Position numbers and translations under genes: made by a program. Shown here piece by piece: positions 1 through 9,030 of a stretch of DNA of 64,000 nucleotides. Origin of the DNA: Myroides oncorhynchi (lineage in GTDB: Bacteria > Bacteroidota > Bacteroidia > Flavobacteriales > Flavobacteriaceae); the NCBI RefSeq assembly GCF_020905415.1, contig NZ_JAJJMP010000001.1, positions 1,437,501 through 1,501,500 of the forward strand. The letters are read 5' to 3'. The notes beneath the pieces are model-generated. The model saw only the letters and a list, made by a program, of their open reading frames with translations. It was not told the DNA's origin and made no database searches. Within the stretch, counting starts at the first letter, position 1. Every line of letters starts with the position of its first letter.

Positions 1-1
1 T

Positions 2-115
<114 letters not shown>

Positions 116-214
116 AATTCAGTTAATTAAATACTAAAATAATGCTTCTGTTGGTTCTATAAGTTAAATATAGGTTAAAAACTAATAGATGTGGTATTAA
201 CCGAAAAAAAAACA

Positions 215-222
215 TACATTTG
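215..222 (+). promoter_or_regulatory. Bacteroidota -7 promoter element (TACATTTG)
   Basis: TACATTTG fits the Bacteroidota/Flavobacterium TAnnTTTG consensus. No good -33 TTTG is visible; the nearest candidate is TGTG at 190-193, 21 nt upstream. It lies about 150 bp before the DUF3108 start, with a terminator-like hairpin in between. It may therefore drive a short RNA rather than the gene directly. Confidence 0.5.
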
Positions 223-224
223 CA

Positions 225-343
225 CTCGCAAAAATAAAGTCGTCATAAGCTTTATTTGAGTGTAATAAATTTTTCATAATTTATAGTTTTTTGGTTGGTT
301 AATAGCATAAAAACTCAGTCATTTCTTTGGCTGGGTTTTTTTG
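225..343 (+). ncRNA. candidate small RNA or attenuated leader
   Basis: The segment starts just after a TACATTTG element. It opens with a hairpin in which AAATAAAG (232-239) pairs with CTTTATTT (250-257), extended by CTC (225-227) and GAG (258-260). It ends with a terminator hairpin and a T run (309-343). The roughly 115-nt unit has no convincing reading frame. It could be a free-standing small RNA or the leader of the DUF3108 gene with built-in termination. The structure is seen; the function is inference. I cannot assign it to a known RNA family. Confidence 0.35.
309..343 (+). terminator. rho-independent terminator
   Basis: A313-C320 pairs with G329-T336 with three G-U pairs, and A309-A312 pairs with the first Ts. 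The loop is 8 nt and a run of seven Ts follows. It lies 30 bp upstream of the DUF3108 gene, so it ends either the hppD transcript or the short unit starting near 225. Confidence 0.6.
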
Positions 344-373
344 TTTAGTATTTTTGATTAAAATACGACTAAT

Positions 374-1153
374 ATGAAAAAGAATCTTCTAATATATCTA
401 GTGTTTGTTTTGTGCACTAGTTTTGTATATTCACAATCTTCTGTGAAAGCCTTTGACAAAGGAGAATTCCTTAAGTTTAGAATTAGTTATGGTCCAGTAA
501 ATGCTGGTATTGCGACATTGCGCTTGACTGATACAGTTCATAACGGCATTCCTGTATATCATGCCAAGGGTATTGGTTATACAACGGGCGTTACCAAAGT
601 GTTTTTTAAAGTCTATGATAATTACGAAAGTTATTTTGAAAAAAATAGTGTAGTCCCACATCGTTTTATACGTAAAATAGATGAAGGGGGGTATACAAAA
701 GATCAGGAAGGATGGTTTAACTATAAGACAATGAAGTCTACAGTGAAAGACTATGAGAAAAAGACAGAGAAAGAATATGGTATCACGCGCAATGTACAAG
801 ATATTGTATCAGCGTTCTATTATCTGCGTAAATACCCTGGCTTAAATGATCTTAAAATAGGCGAATCTATTGAGATTGACATGTTTTTTGATGGTGAGAT
901 ATTTAAATTTAAATTAAAATTTCTTGGAGAGGAAGTTTTAAAGACAAATTTTGGTAAATTGAAAACTTTAAAGTTTCGTCCTTATGTGATGGCAGGAAGA
1001 GTGTTTAAGGAGAAAGAGAGCTTGACTGTTTGGGTAAGTTCTGACGTGAATAAAGTACCAGTTCGCATCAAAGCTAGTCTTGCAGTAGGATCTTTAAAAG
1101 CAGATTTATCTGACTATAAAAATTTAGTAACGAAGTTGAAATTCGAAAAATAA
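374..1153 (+). CDS. DUF3108 domain-containing secreted protein
   Basis: The protein has 259 residues and a classical signal peptide (MKKNLLIYLVFVLCTSFVYS, cleavage near SQS), so it should be exported to the periplasm. The mature part (FRISYGPVNAGIATLRL, then VYDNYESYFEK and a late LTVWVSSDVNKVPVRI segment) matches the DUF3108 pattern, a beta-rich family of unknown function. The first half alternates short strands and the end is basic. Only 15 bp separate it from the tryptophan dioxygenase start, so the two are probably co-transcribed. No enzymatic motif is apparent; a role in the envelope is inference. Confidence 0.8.
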   Translation: MKKNLLIYLVFVLCTSFVYSQSSVKAFDKGEFLKFRISYGPVNAGIATLRLTDTVHNGIPVYHAKGIGYTTGVTKVFFKVYDNYESYFEKNSVVPHRFIRKIDEGGYTKDQEGWFNYKTMKSTVKDYEKKTEKEYGITRNVQDIVSAFYYLRKYPGLNDLKIGESIEIDMFFDGEIFKFKLKFLGEEVLKTNFGKLKTLKFRPYVMAGRVFKEKESLTVWVSSDVNKVPVRIKASLAVGSLKADLSDYKNLVTKLKFEK

Positions 1154-1168
1154 CAGACCACCAAAATT

Positions 1169-2089
1169 ATGATAAATCAAAAGTTCTCTGATGTGGTAGA
1201 ACGCTTTAATGAATTAGGAATTAAGGCTGAAACACAAATAGAAGGTATGCTGTATGCAAAGCCTATTACATATTGGGATTATATTCAGACTGATGCCTTA
1301 CTTAGTCTTCAAACACAAAGAACAGTATTGCCTGATGAAATGGTATTTATCATGTATCATCAAGTAAACGAATTGCTTTTTAAAATGATATTGTGGGAAT
1401 TAGATCAAGTTAGTTCTTGTACTGATAATCTGCTTACAGTTGAGTTCTTTAAAGATCGCTTGAATAGGATAAGTCGTTATTTTGACATGTTAACATCTTC
1501 TTTTACTATTATGAAAGAGGGTATGGATGTAGAGCAGTATCTTAAGTTTAGAAATACCTTAGCTCCTGCAAGTGGATTTCAAAGTAGTCAATATAGACTG
1601 ATTGAATTTGGTTGCACAGATTGGATTAATTTGATTGACAAGCGTTTTGTTGGCGATTTACCACAAAATATTTCTGAAAAGGAAGCGTTAGAATATATGT
1701 ATTGGCAGGCAGCTGGTAAGGATTACGTGACAGGAGAGAAATCATATTTACTTAGAGAGTTTGAAGATAAGTATTGTGAAATATTTGTTAAAGCCATGAA
1801 AGATTATGAAAAAACAAATTTATGGCAGAAATTTGTAAAGTTACCCTTAGAGTCTAGATCAGATATTGAATTGATTAATACGATGAGGCATTTTGATAAA
1901 ACGGTGAATGTTACATGGGTAATGGGGCATTATGAAGCGGCACTGAAGTATTTAGAAAGTAATAAGGGGGAAACTAAAGAAGCTACAGGGGGAAGTGATT
2001 GGAAGAAGTATATGTTGCCACAGTATCAGAAGCGCATTTTCTTCCCTGATTTATGGAGTGAGGAAGAGAAAGCTAATTGGGGAAAATAA
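1169..2089 (+). CDS. kynA: tryptophan 2,3-dioxygenase family protein
   Basis: This 306-residue protein should open the indole ring of L-tryptophan to N-formylkynurenine, the first step of the kynurenine pathway, using haem. The substrate-binding motif MYHQVNELLFKMILWEL has its conserved His at residue 64. The distal segment WVMGHYEAALKYL has His254, a likely haem ligand, and TGGS follows at 273-276, as in bacterial TDOs. Length is slightly above that of classical bacterial TDOs. It sits with the tyrosine-catabolic hppD two genes upstream. No other kynurenine pathway gene is in the window. Confidence 0.9.
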   Translation: MINQKFSDVVERFNELGIKAETQIEGMLYAKPITYWDYIQTDALLSLQTQRTVLPDEMVFIMYHQVNELLFKMILWELDQVSSCTDNLLTVEFFKDRLNRISRYFDMLTSSFTIMKEGMDVEQYLKFRNTLAPASGFQSSQYRLIEFGCTDWINLIDKRFVGDLPQNISEKEALEYMYWQAAGKDYVTGEKSYLLREFEDKYCEIFVKAMKDYEKTNLWQKFVKLPLESRSDIELINTMRHFDKTVNVTWVMGHYEAALKYLESNKGETKEATGGSDWKKYMLPQYQKRIFFPDLWSEEEKANWGK

Positions 2090-2125
2090 GGAGAGGAAGT
2101 TGTAAATAAAAGATATTTTAGAGTT

Positions 2126-3367
2126 TTGAAGCATTTTATATATAGTATATTAATCGCTTCTGCACTTTTTTCATGTAAAAAGACAGAAGAGGTTACAATT
2201 GAAGAGCAACCAAAAGTTGAACATGCCGAAGAAATAGTTGGAGAACTATATGGTTTTCAACTAAAGGATTATGTTTTGGTAGAAGACACCATTCGCAGTG
2301 GAGATAATTTAGGTAAGATTTTTGGAGAGAATAATATTGGTTCTACAGAAGTACTTAATATTGTAACACAAGTAAAAGATACTTTTAATGTTAGAAATAT
2401 TAGAGTAGGACAACCTTATGCTCTAGTTAAACATAGGAAAGATCAAGAGAAGTTAGCTGCATTTATATACCATCCAAATGTAACAGGATATCAAGTAATT
2501 GATTTACGTGATTCTGTTCGAGCTTATACAATTACTTATCCCGTAACTATTAAAAGAAGAACTGTTGCTTCAGAAATAGAAGGTTCGTTATCTGCTAGTC
2601 TTGCAAAAGAGGGAGTGGATCAATCTTTAGCAACAAAAATGTCTCAGATTTTTGCTTGGTCTATTGACTTCTTTAAGTTAAAACCTGAAGATAGATTTGC
2701 TTTCACAATTGAAGAGAAATATATAAATGATACAGTTTATCTTGGTATTTCAAAAATAGAAGCAGCTTATTTTAGATATAGAGGAAAGGATTTATATTCA
2801 TTTCCATATAAAAGAGATGGGAGTAAATCAGTAGAATACTTTGATGAAGAAGGAAGACCTATGAAGGCAATGTTTTTGAAAGCACCTTTAAAATTCTTTA
2901 GAATTACTTCTAAATATTCTAAAAATAGATTTCATCCTGTTCAGAAAAGATGGAAATCTCACAATGGAACAGATTATGCTGCTCCATCTGGGACACCAAT
3001 TATGACAACAGCATCTGGAGTTGTAGAAAGAGCTGGATATACCGCAGGAAATGGTAACTTTGTTAAAGTAAAACACAGTGGTTCATATTCTACGCAATAT
3101 TTGCATATGTCCAAAATACTTGTAAAAGTGGGACAAAGAGTTGATCAAGGACAGACGATAGGTTTAGTTGGAAGTACTGGGTTAGCAACAGGGCCGCATG
3201 TTTGTTATAGATTTTGGAAAAATGGAGTGCAGGTTGACCCATTAAGCCAGAATCTTCCAAATTCAGTGCCAATGGAGAAGAGAGATTTACCAGGTTTTAA
3301 AGCCTATATTAATCCACTAAAAGCTGAGTTAGATAAAGTGTTAAACGAAAAATTTCTAGGAGAATAA
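2126..3367 (+). CDS. M23 family metallopeptidase, lipoprotein (TTG start)
   Basis: The 413-residue protein is a likely cell-wall endopeptidase. The start is TTG at 2126: no in-frame ATG exists between the preceding stop and this point, and translation from here gives a clean lipoprotein signal (ILIASALFSC, lipobox Cys about residue 17). A LysM/OapA-like region (DTIRSGDNLGKIF to RVGQPYALVK) precedes the C-terminal peptidase domain. The zinc motif HNGTDYAAPSGTP (HxGxD) and the later GPHVCYRFW segment mark the catalytic site. It lies between kynA and pgi with short gaps (36 and 14 bp), so co-transcription is plausible although functions differ. It probably acts on peptidoglycan cross-links during growth or division. 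Confidence 0.88.
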   Translation: MKHFIYSILIASALFSCKKTEEVTIEEQPKVEHAEEIVGELYGFQLKDYVLVEDTIRSGDNLGKIFGENNIGSTEVLNIVTQVKDTFNVRNIRVGQPYALVKHRKDQEKLAAFIYHPNVTGYQVIDLRDSVRAYTITYPVTIKRRTVASEIEGSLSASLAKEGVDQSLATKMSQIFAWSIDFFKLKPEDRFAFTIEEKYINDTVYLGISKIEAAYFRYRGKDLYSFPYKRDGSKSVEYFDEEGRPMKAMFLKAPLKFFRITSKYSKNRFHPVQKRWKSHNGTDYAAPSGTPIMTTASGVVERAGYTAGNGNFVKVKHSGSYSTQYLHMSKILVKVGQRVDQGQTIGLVGSTGLATGPHVCYRFWKNGVQVDPLSQNLPNSVPMEKRDLPGFKAYINPLKAELDKVLNEKFLGE

Positions 3368-3381
3368 AGAACGGAGATGCA

Positions 3382-5007
3382 ATGTTAGATAGTATAAATC
3401 CTTCTGGTACTTTGGCTTGGAAAAAGCTTAGAGCACATTTTGCACAAATGGAGTTTGTGCAAATGCAAGATCTTTTTGCTGAAGATTCGGATAGAGCAGA
3501 AAAAATGCATATTCAATGGAATGATTTTTTATTAGATTATTCTAAGAATAAAGTGACAGATGAAACGATGAATCTGTTGTTCGAACTTGCTAATGAATTA
3601 AAGCTTAAGGAGGCTATTCAGGCAATGTTTAAAGGTGAAGTCATCAACGCTACGGAAAAGAGAGCAGTATTGCATACAGCATTAAGAGACCTTTCTTCTA
3701 CATCTAGTTTAGAAGTAGAAGGTGAATTCGTAATGTCTGATATAGTAAATACTCGAGAACGTATTAAGGATTTTACATCCAATGTTTTAAAAGGACAGTA
3801 TGTGTCTTTTTCGGGTAAGAGATTTACAGATGTTATAAATATAGGCATCGGAGGTTCGGACTTAGGACCTAAGATGGTTGTTCATGCTTTAGCAAATTAT
3901 CGCAATGATTTAGGGATGCATTATATCTCAAATGTTGATGATGATTATTTACAATCTGTATTGAAAAAGTTAAACCCTGAAACTACTTTAGTTTTAATTG
4001 TATCTAAAACTTTTACTACTCAAGAAACTATCGAAAATGCTAAGAAGGTTAAGTATTGGTTAGAGGATAGTTTAGGTGCTGTTGATTTGAGTAATCATTA
4101 TGTTGGGGTATCTGCTGCAATAGAAGAAGCTATGAGTTTTGGCTTAAAGCGTGAAAATATTTATCCAATGTGGGATTTTGTAGGAGGACGTTTTTCTTTA
4201 TGGAGCGCTGTAGGTATTTCTATTGCTTTGGCAGTTGGTTATGATAATTTTGAAATGCTTTTAGAAGGTGCATATTCAATGGATCGTCATTTTATTGAGG
4301 CAGATTTTAGTAATAATATACCTGTAGTATTAGCTTTGTTGAGTGTCTGGTATAATAACTTTTATTGCTATGAGACTGAAGCTGTTGTTCCGTATAGTCA
4401 ATTACTTGGTAAGCTTCCTGCTCATCTACAACAGATGATTATGGAAAGTAACGGTAAGAATAAAGATAGAAATGGCGATCCTGTTAATTATCAGACAGGT
4501 ACATTAATATGGGGAGAAGTAGGTGTTTCAGCACAACATGCTTTTTTTCAGTTATTTCATCAGGGTACCAAAGTGATACCAATAGACTTTATTGGTTTTG
4601 TTAATCCTCATTTTAAAGAAAGTACTAATCACGATATTTTAATGTCTAACTTTTTTGGGCAAAGTGAGGCTTTATTAAAGGGAAAGGTAGGAGAACAATA
4701 TGATAGTGATGGAGGTCCTTTTTTAAGTAATTTTAGAGAGTTTTGTGGAAATAAACCTTCTAATACGTTATTAATTCAGAAGTTGACACCTAAATCTCTA
4801 GGGGAATTGATCGCATTATATGAACATAAAACATTTGTACAAGGTGTAATTTGGAATATTTTTAGCTTCGATCAGTTCGGTGTAGAGTACGGAAAGATTT
4901 TGGCAAAGAATATACAAAACGAAATTAAAACAAAAAATATTTGCGAACATGATAGTTCTACTGAGTTTTTGTTGCGTTATTTTGTGAAAAACAGAATAGT
5001 AGAATAA
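3382..5007 (+). CDS. pgi: glucose-6-phosphate isomerase
   Basis: This enzyme interconverts glucose-6-phosphate and fructose-6-phosphate in glycolysis and gluconeogenesis. It has 541 residues, the usual length for the long bacterial/eukaryotic type. Visible family motifs are INIGIGGSDLGPKM (sugar-phosphate loop), VSKTFTTQETI, the signature VGGRFSLWSAVGISIAL, the AHLQQMIMESNGK block, and a C-terminal FDQFGVEYGK with the conserved Lys. The start ATG is 14 bp after the M23 gene. The gluconeogenic fbp gene elsewhere in the window (26920-27924) uses the same pathway. Confidence 0.96.
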   Translation: MLDSINPSGTLAWKKLRAHFAQMEFVQMQDLFAEDSDRAEKMHIQWNDFLLDYSKNKVTDETMNLLFELANELKLKEAIQAMFKGEVINATEKRAVLHTALRDLSSTSSLEVEGEFVMSDIVNTRERIKDFTSNVLKGQYVSFSGKRFTDVINIGIGGSDLGPKMVVHALANYRNDLGMHYISNVDDDYLQSVLKKLNPETTLVLIVSKTFTTQETIENAKKVKYWLEDSLGAVDLSNHYVGVSAAIEEAMSFGLKRENIYPMWDFVGGRFSLWSAVGISIALAVGYDNFEMLLEGAYSMDRHFIEADFSNNIPVVLALLSVWYNNFYCYETEAVVPYSQLLGKLPAHLQQMIMESNGKNKDRNGDPVNYQTGTLIWGEVGVSAQHAFFQLFHQGTKVIPIDFIGFVNPHFKESTNHDILMSNFFGQSEALLKGKVGEQYDSDGGPFLSNFREFCGNKPSNTLLIQKLTPKSLGELIALYEHKTFVQGVIWNIFSFDQFGVEYGKILAKNIQNEIKTKNICEHDSSTEFLLRYFVKNRIVE

Positions 5008-5069
5008 GTCTAAATAGTGGTTAAACGTTAATTTTAATGTTTTGGTAACATTGCGAATATATGTTTTTG

Positions 5070-5077
5070 TACATTTG
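5070..5077 (+). promoter_or_regulatory. Bacteroidota -7 promoter element for the TonB receptor
   Basis: TACATTTG matches TAnnTTTG exactly. A TTTG at 5041-5044 could be a poorly spaced -33 element. Transcription would begin near 5084, downstream of the first in-frame ATG at 5061, which is why the receptor start is placed at 5112. Confidence 0.65.
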
Positions 5078-5111
5078 TCGCGAAAATAATTTTATCACTT
5101 ACACTTACAAA

Positions 5112-7913
5112 ATGAAAAACTTGAAGAACTGGATGCTAATGATGGTAATGATATTTACCTCAGTATCCGCATTTTCACAGAACAAAATCACTGGTATTGT
5201 TGTAGATGGAGAATTCCAATCGGGATTACCTGGTGCAACTGTGATATTGAAAGGAACTCAGAATGGTACATCATCTGATACAGATGGTAAGTTCGAATTG
5301 AGTGTTTCTGGGGATAAAGGAGAAGTAGTTATCTCTTTTATCGGATATCAAACTAAAACTGTAGCTTTCACAGTTGGCGCTGACAAGAAAGCTGATCTTG
5401 GTACTGTAGTACTTGCTGCAGACGAGAGCATGTTAGATGACATCGTTATTATGGGTGTGGCTGACGTAGCTAAAGATCGTAAAACTCCAGTAGCCGTTTC
5501 TACAATCAAGGCAGCTGAAATTCAAGAAAAACTTGGTTCTCAAGAATTTCCTGAAATTTTAAACACAACGCCATCTGTTTATGCTTCAAAAGCAGGAGGT
5601 GGATTTGGAGATTCAACTATTAATATCCGTGGTTTTGATCAAAGAAACATCGCTGTATTAATTAACGGTATGCCTGTTAATGATATGGAAGGTGGAGCTG
5701 TTTATTGGTCTAACTGGGCTGGTTTATCAGATGTTACGTCTGCTATGCAAGTTCAACGTGGATTAGGATCTTCTAAAATTGCTATTTCTTCTGTAGGAGG
5801 AACAATCAATGTATTAACACGTACAGCTGATGCAAGAGAAGGAGGTTCTGTTATGGCAAGTGTGGGTAATGACAATTACTTTAAAGGCTTAGCATCTTAT
5901 AATACTGGAGTTTTGGAGAATGGTTTCTCTGCTTCTGTTTTAATGAGTTATAATAGAGGGAATGGTTATGTTGAAGGAACTGATTTCGAAGCAGTAAGCT
6001 ATTTCTTAGGTTTAGGATACCGTTCTAAAGATAGCCGTCACAACTTACAGTTTACTTTTACTGGAGCTAGTCAAGATCACAGACAACGTTCTACAATGAC
6101 TACTATTGATGATATGTATAAGTACAATAATGGTGAGATTAATAGAAAGTGGAATGTTGATTATGGTCAATATCAAGGAGAGGGATACAACTGGAGATCT
6201 AATTTCTACAACAAACCAGTAATGTCTTTAAACTGGGATTTCAATATAAACGAAATGTTTAAGTTCTCAACAGTAGTTTATGGTTCTTGGGGCCGTGGTG
6301 GAGGTACTGGAACACTTGGTAAGATTGGTAAATTTGGTGACCGTGATAGTAATCTTAGAGATGCTCAAGGACACGTAAGATATGATGATATTGAACGCTA
6401 TAACACTGGACAAAATGTAGCAGGTTGGGGAGCTTTAAAACCTCAAGGTACAGGAGATTATCAAGGACAATATATTACTGATAGAAGTAATGGTTTTGCT
6501 CAAAGAGCAAGTATTAACTCTCATGATTGGTATGGTACAGTTATGAACTTAAATGCTAAAGTAAATGAGAATTGGACATTTGATATAGGTCTAGATGCTC
6601 GTTTGTATAAAGGTTACCATTTCCAAAACTTAGTTAATCTTTATGGAGCTAATGGTTATGCTGATACTAATGATTTTAACTATGGTAATGCTCAAACTGA
6701 AGCAAGTAGAAGACATGTCGTTTCTGAAACGTATAATGCTAAATCTTCATTAAATCCATGGGTTAATTGGAATGATAGAGAAAAGGTTGGTTATAATAAT
6801 GATGGTGATGTAAAATGGTTAGGTGGTTTTGGACAAGTAGAGTACTCTAAAGATAACTTAACAGTTTTTGCACAAGGATCTATCTCTAATCAATGGTTTC
6901 AACGTGTAGATTATATGAAATATGATAGACGTACTGAAGCTGGACAGGATAAGTATAAATCTGGTTATAAAAGTTTAGTTGGTGGTAGTATTAAAGGGGG
7001 GCTTAACTATAACATTAATGAAAACCACAATGTTTTTGGTAATGCTGGATATTTCTCACGTCAACCATTCATGAATAATGGTGTTTATATCAATAATAGT
7101 AATGATATGAATCCTAATTTACAAAACGAAAAGATCTTAGGTTTTGAATTAGGTTATGGTCTTCGTTTAACTGGATTTAAAGCTAATGTGAATGTTTATA
7201 GAACATCGTGGAAAGATAGAATTATCAGAACTACTGCTAATGATGTTTATAAGGATAAGAATAACATAGTCGATGCTTATGCTAATTTATATGGAGTTGA
7301 ACAGTTACACCAAGGTTTTGAATTTGATTTTATTGCTAATCCAGTTAGTCGCTTAGATATCACTGGGTCTTTATCTTGGGGAGATTGGAAATATAAAGGT
7401 AACGTTACTGCAGATTATCAAAACTTACAAGATAACAACCCTATCTTAGTGGATCCTAATAATCCAAGTAGTGGATTTATGACAAGTAAATTATATTTAG
7501 ATGGTGTTAAAGTAGGAGATGCTCCTCAATTTATAATTAATTTAGGGGCTGCTTATGAAATTGTACCAGGATTAAAAATAGATGGTAACTACCGTTTTAA
7601 TGATAAGTATTATGGTTTAATAAACCCTCAAGACTTTTCTAAAGAAGGAAATGCAGGAGCTGTAAAATTACCATCATTTAACTTGTTTGATGCTGGATTA
7701 TCTTACAAAATGGAAGTTGGAAAAGGTAAGAAAAATTCTGTATCTATGCGTGTGAATGTTAATAACGTATTTGATACTACTTATGTTACTGCATCAAGAA
7801 CTAATATTCATGCTACAGAAACTAGTACAACTTGGAAAGGTTTAGACACTAGAAATGAAGTATATTTTGGTGTTGGAAGAACTTGGAATGCTACTTTACG
7901 TTATAACTTCTAA
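5112..7913 (+). CDS. TonB-dependent outer membrane receptor
   Basis: The protein is 933 residues from ATG 5112. The upstream in-frame ATG at 5061 lies ahead of the promoter element and would add 17 residues before the signal peptide (MKNLKNWMLMMVMIF..SVSAFSQ). Next come a carboxypeptidase-regulatory-like domain (ITGIVVDGEFQSGLPGATV, about residues 25-110), a plug domain (PSVYASKAGGG..INIRGFDQRN..INGMPVND) and a beta-barrel ending in an aromatic C-terminus (ATLRYNF). It should import a bulky ligand across the outer membrane using TonB energy. No SusD-like partner follows, so it is a single receptor rather than a SusC/D pair; the substrate cannot be told. Confidence 0.93.
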   Translation: MKNLKNWMLMMVMIFTSVSAFSQNKITGIVVDGEFQSGLPGATVILKGTQNGTSSDTDGKFELSVSGDKGEVVISFIGYQTKTVAFTVGADKKADLGTVVLAADESMLDDIVIMGVADVAKDRKTPVAVSTIKAAEIQEKLGSQEFPEILNTTPSVYASKAGGGFGDSTINIRGFDQRNIAVLINGMPVNDMEGGAVYWSNWAGLSDVTSAMQVQRGLGSSKIAISSVGGTINVLTRTADAREGGSVMASVGNDNYFKGLASYNTGVLENGFSASVLMSYNRGNGYVEGTDFEAVSYFLGLGYRSKDSRHNLQFTFTGASQDHRQRSTMTTIDDMYKYNNGEINRKWNVDYGQYQGEGYNWRSNFYNKPVMSLNWDFNINEMFKFSTVVYGSWGRGGGTGTLGKIGKFGDRDSNLRDAQGHVRYDDIERYNTGQNVAGWGALKPQGTGDYQGQYITDRSNGFAQRASINSHDWYGTVMNLNAKVNENWTFDIGLDARLYKGYHFQNLVNLYGANGYADTNDFNYGNAQTEASRRHVVSETYNAKSSLNPWVNWNDREKVGYNNDGDVKWLGGFGQVEYSKDNLTVFAQGSISNQWFQRVDYMKYDRRTEAGQDKYKSGYKSLVGGSIKGGLNYNINENHNVFGNAGYFSRQPFMNNGVYINNSNDMNPNLQNEKILGFELGYGLRLTGFKANVNVYRTSWKDRIIRTTANDVYKDKNNIVDAYANLYGVEQLHQGFEFDFIANPVSRLDITGSLSWGDWKYKGNVTADYQNLQDNNPILVDPNNPSSGFMTSKLYLDGVKVGDAPQFIINLGAAYEIVPGLKIDGNYRFNDKYYGLINPQDFSKEGNAGAVKLPSFNLFDAGLSYKMEVGKGKKNSVSMRVNVNNVFDTTYVTASRTNIHATETSTTWKGLDTRNEVYFGVGRTWNATLRYNF

Positions 7914-7935
7914 CAGTTATACAAAAATATATCAC

Positions 7936-7968
7936 AAAAAAGGAGATCGTCTACGGTCTCCTTTTTTT
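7936..7968 (+). terminator. rho-independent terminator
   Basis: GGAGATCG (7942-7949) pairs with CGGTCTCC (7954-7961) around a TCTA loop, and seven Ts follow. It ends the TonB receptor transcript. Confidence 0.9.
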
Positions 7969-8005
7969 ATTGTGTAATTTTAGGGTTATAATAAAAAGAT
8001 AAGTT

Positions 8006-8956
8006 ATGCGCATTAATAAATTTGGTAAATCAGACTTGTACGTTCCACAACTGTCTTTTGGCGGTAATGTATTTGGATGGACATTAGATGAGAAAGATTC
8101 TTTTAAGATGTTAGACGAACTTTATGACAATGGTCTGACATTTATAGATACTGCCAACAACTATTCTTATTGGGCTCCTGGTAATGTTGGAGGTGAATCA
8201 GAGGCAATTATAGGTAAGTGGTTTAAAGAGCATAAGAAACGTCATGATATTGTGCTATCTACTAAAGTAGGAGGGAGTATGAATGAAGTTAGTCGTGGCT
8301 TATCTAAAGAACAGATTGTTCAAGGTGTAGACGCTTCTTTGAGACGATTGAATACAGATTATATTGATGTTTATTTTTCTCATCATGATGACCTAGAGAC
8401 TAATCAAGAAGAAACTATGGAGTCTTTTAATGATTTAGTAAAGGCTGGTAAAGTACGTTATTTAGGAGCATCTAACTTAGAAGCAGATCGCATTAGCAGT
8501 AGTAATGCTCTTGCGAAAGAAAAGGGATGGGCTGAGTATATCGCTATACAACCTCTTTATAACCTATATGATCGTGTTAAGTATGAACAGGAGTACTTGC
8601 CCCTAGTTGAGAAAGAAAACCTTGCTGTAATGAGTTATTTTGCATTAGCTAGTGGTTTCTTAAGTGGTAAGTATAGAAGTTTAGAAGATATAGAGGGAAG
8701 TTCTCGTAAAGATATGGTGAAGGGATATATAAACGAACGTGGTATCACTATTCTTAATCAATGTGATGCAATAGCAAAACAGCATAATGCAACAATAGCA
8801 GAAGTAGCGATAACTTGGCAATTACACAAACCAACTATTAGCACACCTATTGTGAGTGCTACATCTAGCACTCAATTAAAAAGCTTAGTCCGTTCTATGG
8901 AGATTAAGTTGTCTGTAGAAGAAGTGGCTCTACTTGATAAGGCAAGTGTATACTAG
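8006..8956 (+). CDS. aldo/keto reductase
   Basis: The 316-residue NAD(P)H-dependent oxidoreductase has the TIM-barrel AKR fold. The catalytic tetrad can be traced: Asp and Tyr in FIDTANNYSYW, Lys in VLSTKVGG, and His in VYFSHHDD. The cofactor-binding end is seen in TPIVSATSSTQLKSLV. The pattern resembles the YajO/Tas or 'aldo/keto reductase superfamily' branch (predicted oxidoreductases related to aryl alcohol dehydrogenases). It stands alone between two terminators, so it is probably monocistronic. The natural substrate is unknown. Confidence 0.92.
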   Translation: MRINKFGKSDLYVPQLSFGGNVFGWTLDEKDSFKMLDELYDNGLTFIDTANNYSYWAPGNVGGESEAIIGKWFKEHKKRHDIVLSTKVGGSMNEVSRGLSKEQIVQGVDASLRRLNTDYIDVYFSHHDDLETNQEETMESFNDLVKAGKVRYLGASNLEADRISSSNALAKEKGWAEYIAIQPLYNLYDRVKYEQEYLPLVEKENLAVMSYFALASGFLSGKYRSLEDIEGSSRKDMVKGYINERGITILNQCDAIAKQHNATIAEVAITWQLHKPTISTPIVSATSSTQLKSLVRSMEIKLSVEEVALLDKASVY

Positions 8957-8970
8957 GAAATAGAAATTTT

Positions 8971-9030
8971 ATTCTAAAAATTGAAAAAGGCAGACTCAAT
9001 ATGAAGTCTGCCTTTTTCAATTTTTAGAAT
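8971..9030. terminator. bidirectional terminator with a 26-bp perfect stem
   Basis: Positions 8971-8996 and 9005-9030 are perfectly complementary with an 8-nt loop. A and T tracts on both sides allow termination on both strands. It separates the convergent aldo/keto reductase and the following minus-strand gene, whose stop codon (9024-9026) lies inside the stem. Confidence 0.92.

Noticed and set aside
5061..5111. Upstream ATG for the TonB receptor
   Set aside because: It lies before the TACATTTG promoter element (5070-5077) and would put 17 residues ahead of a complete signal peptide.
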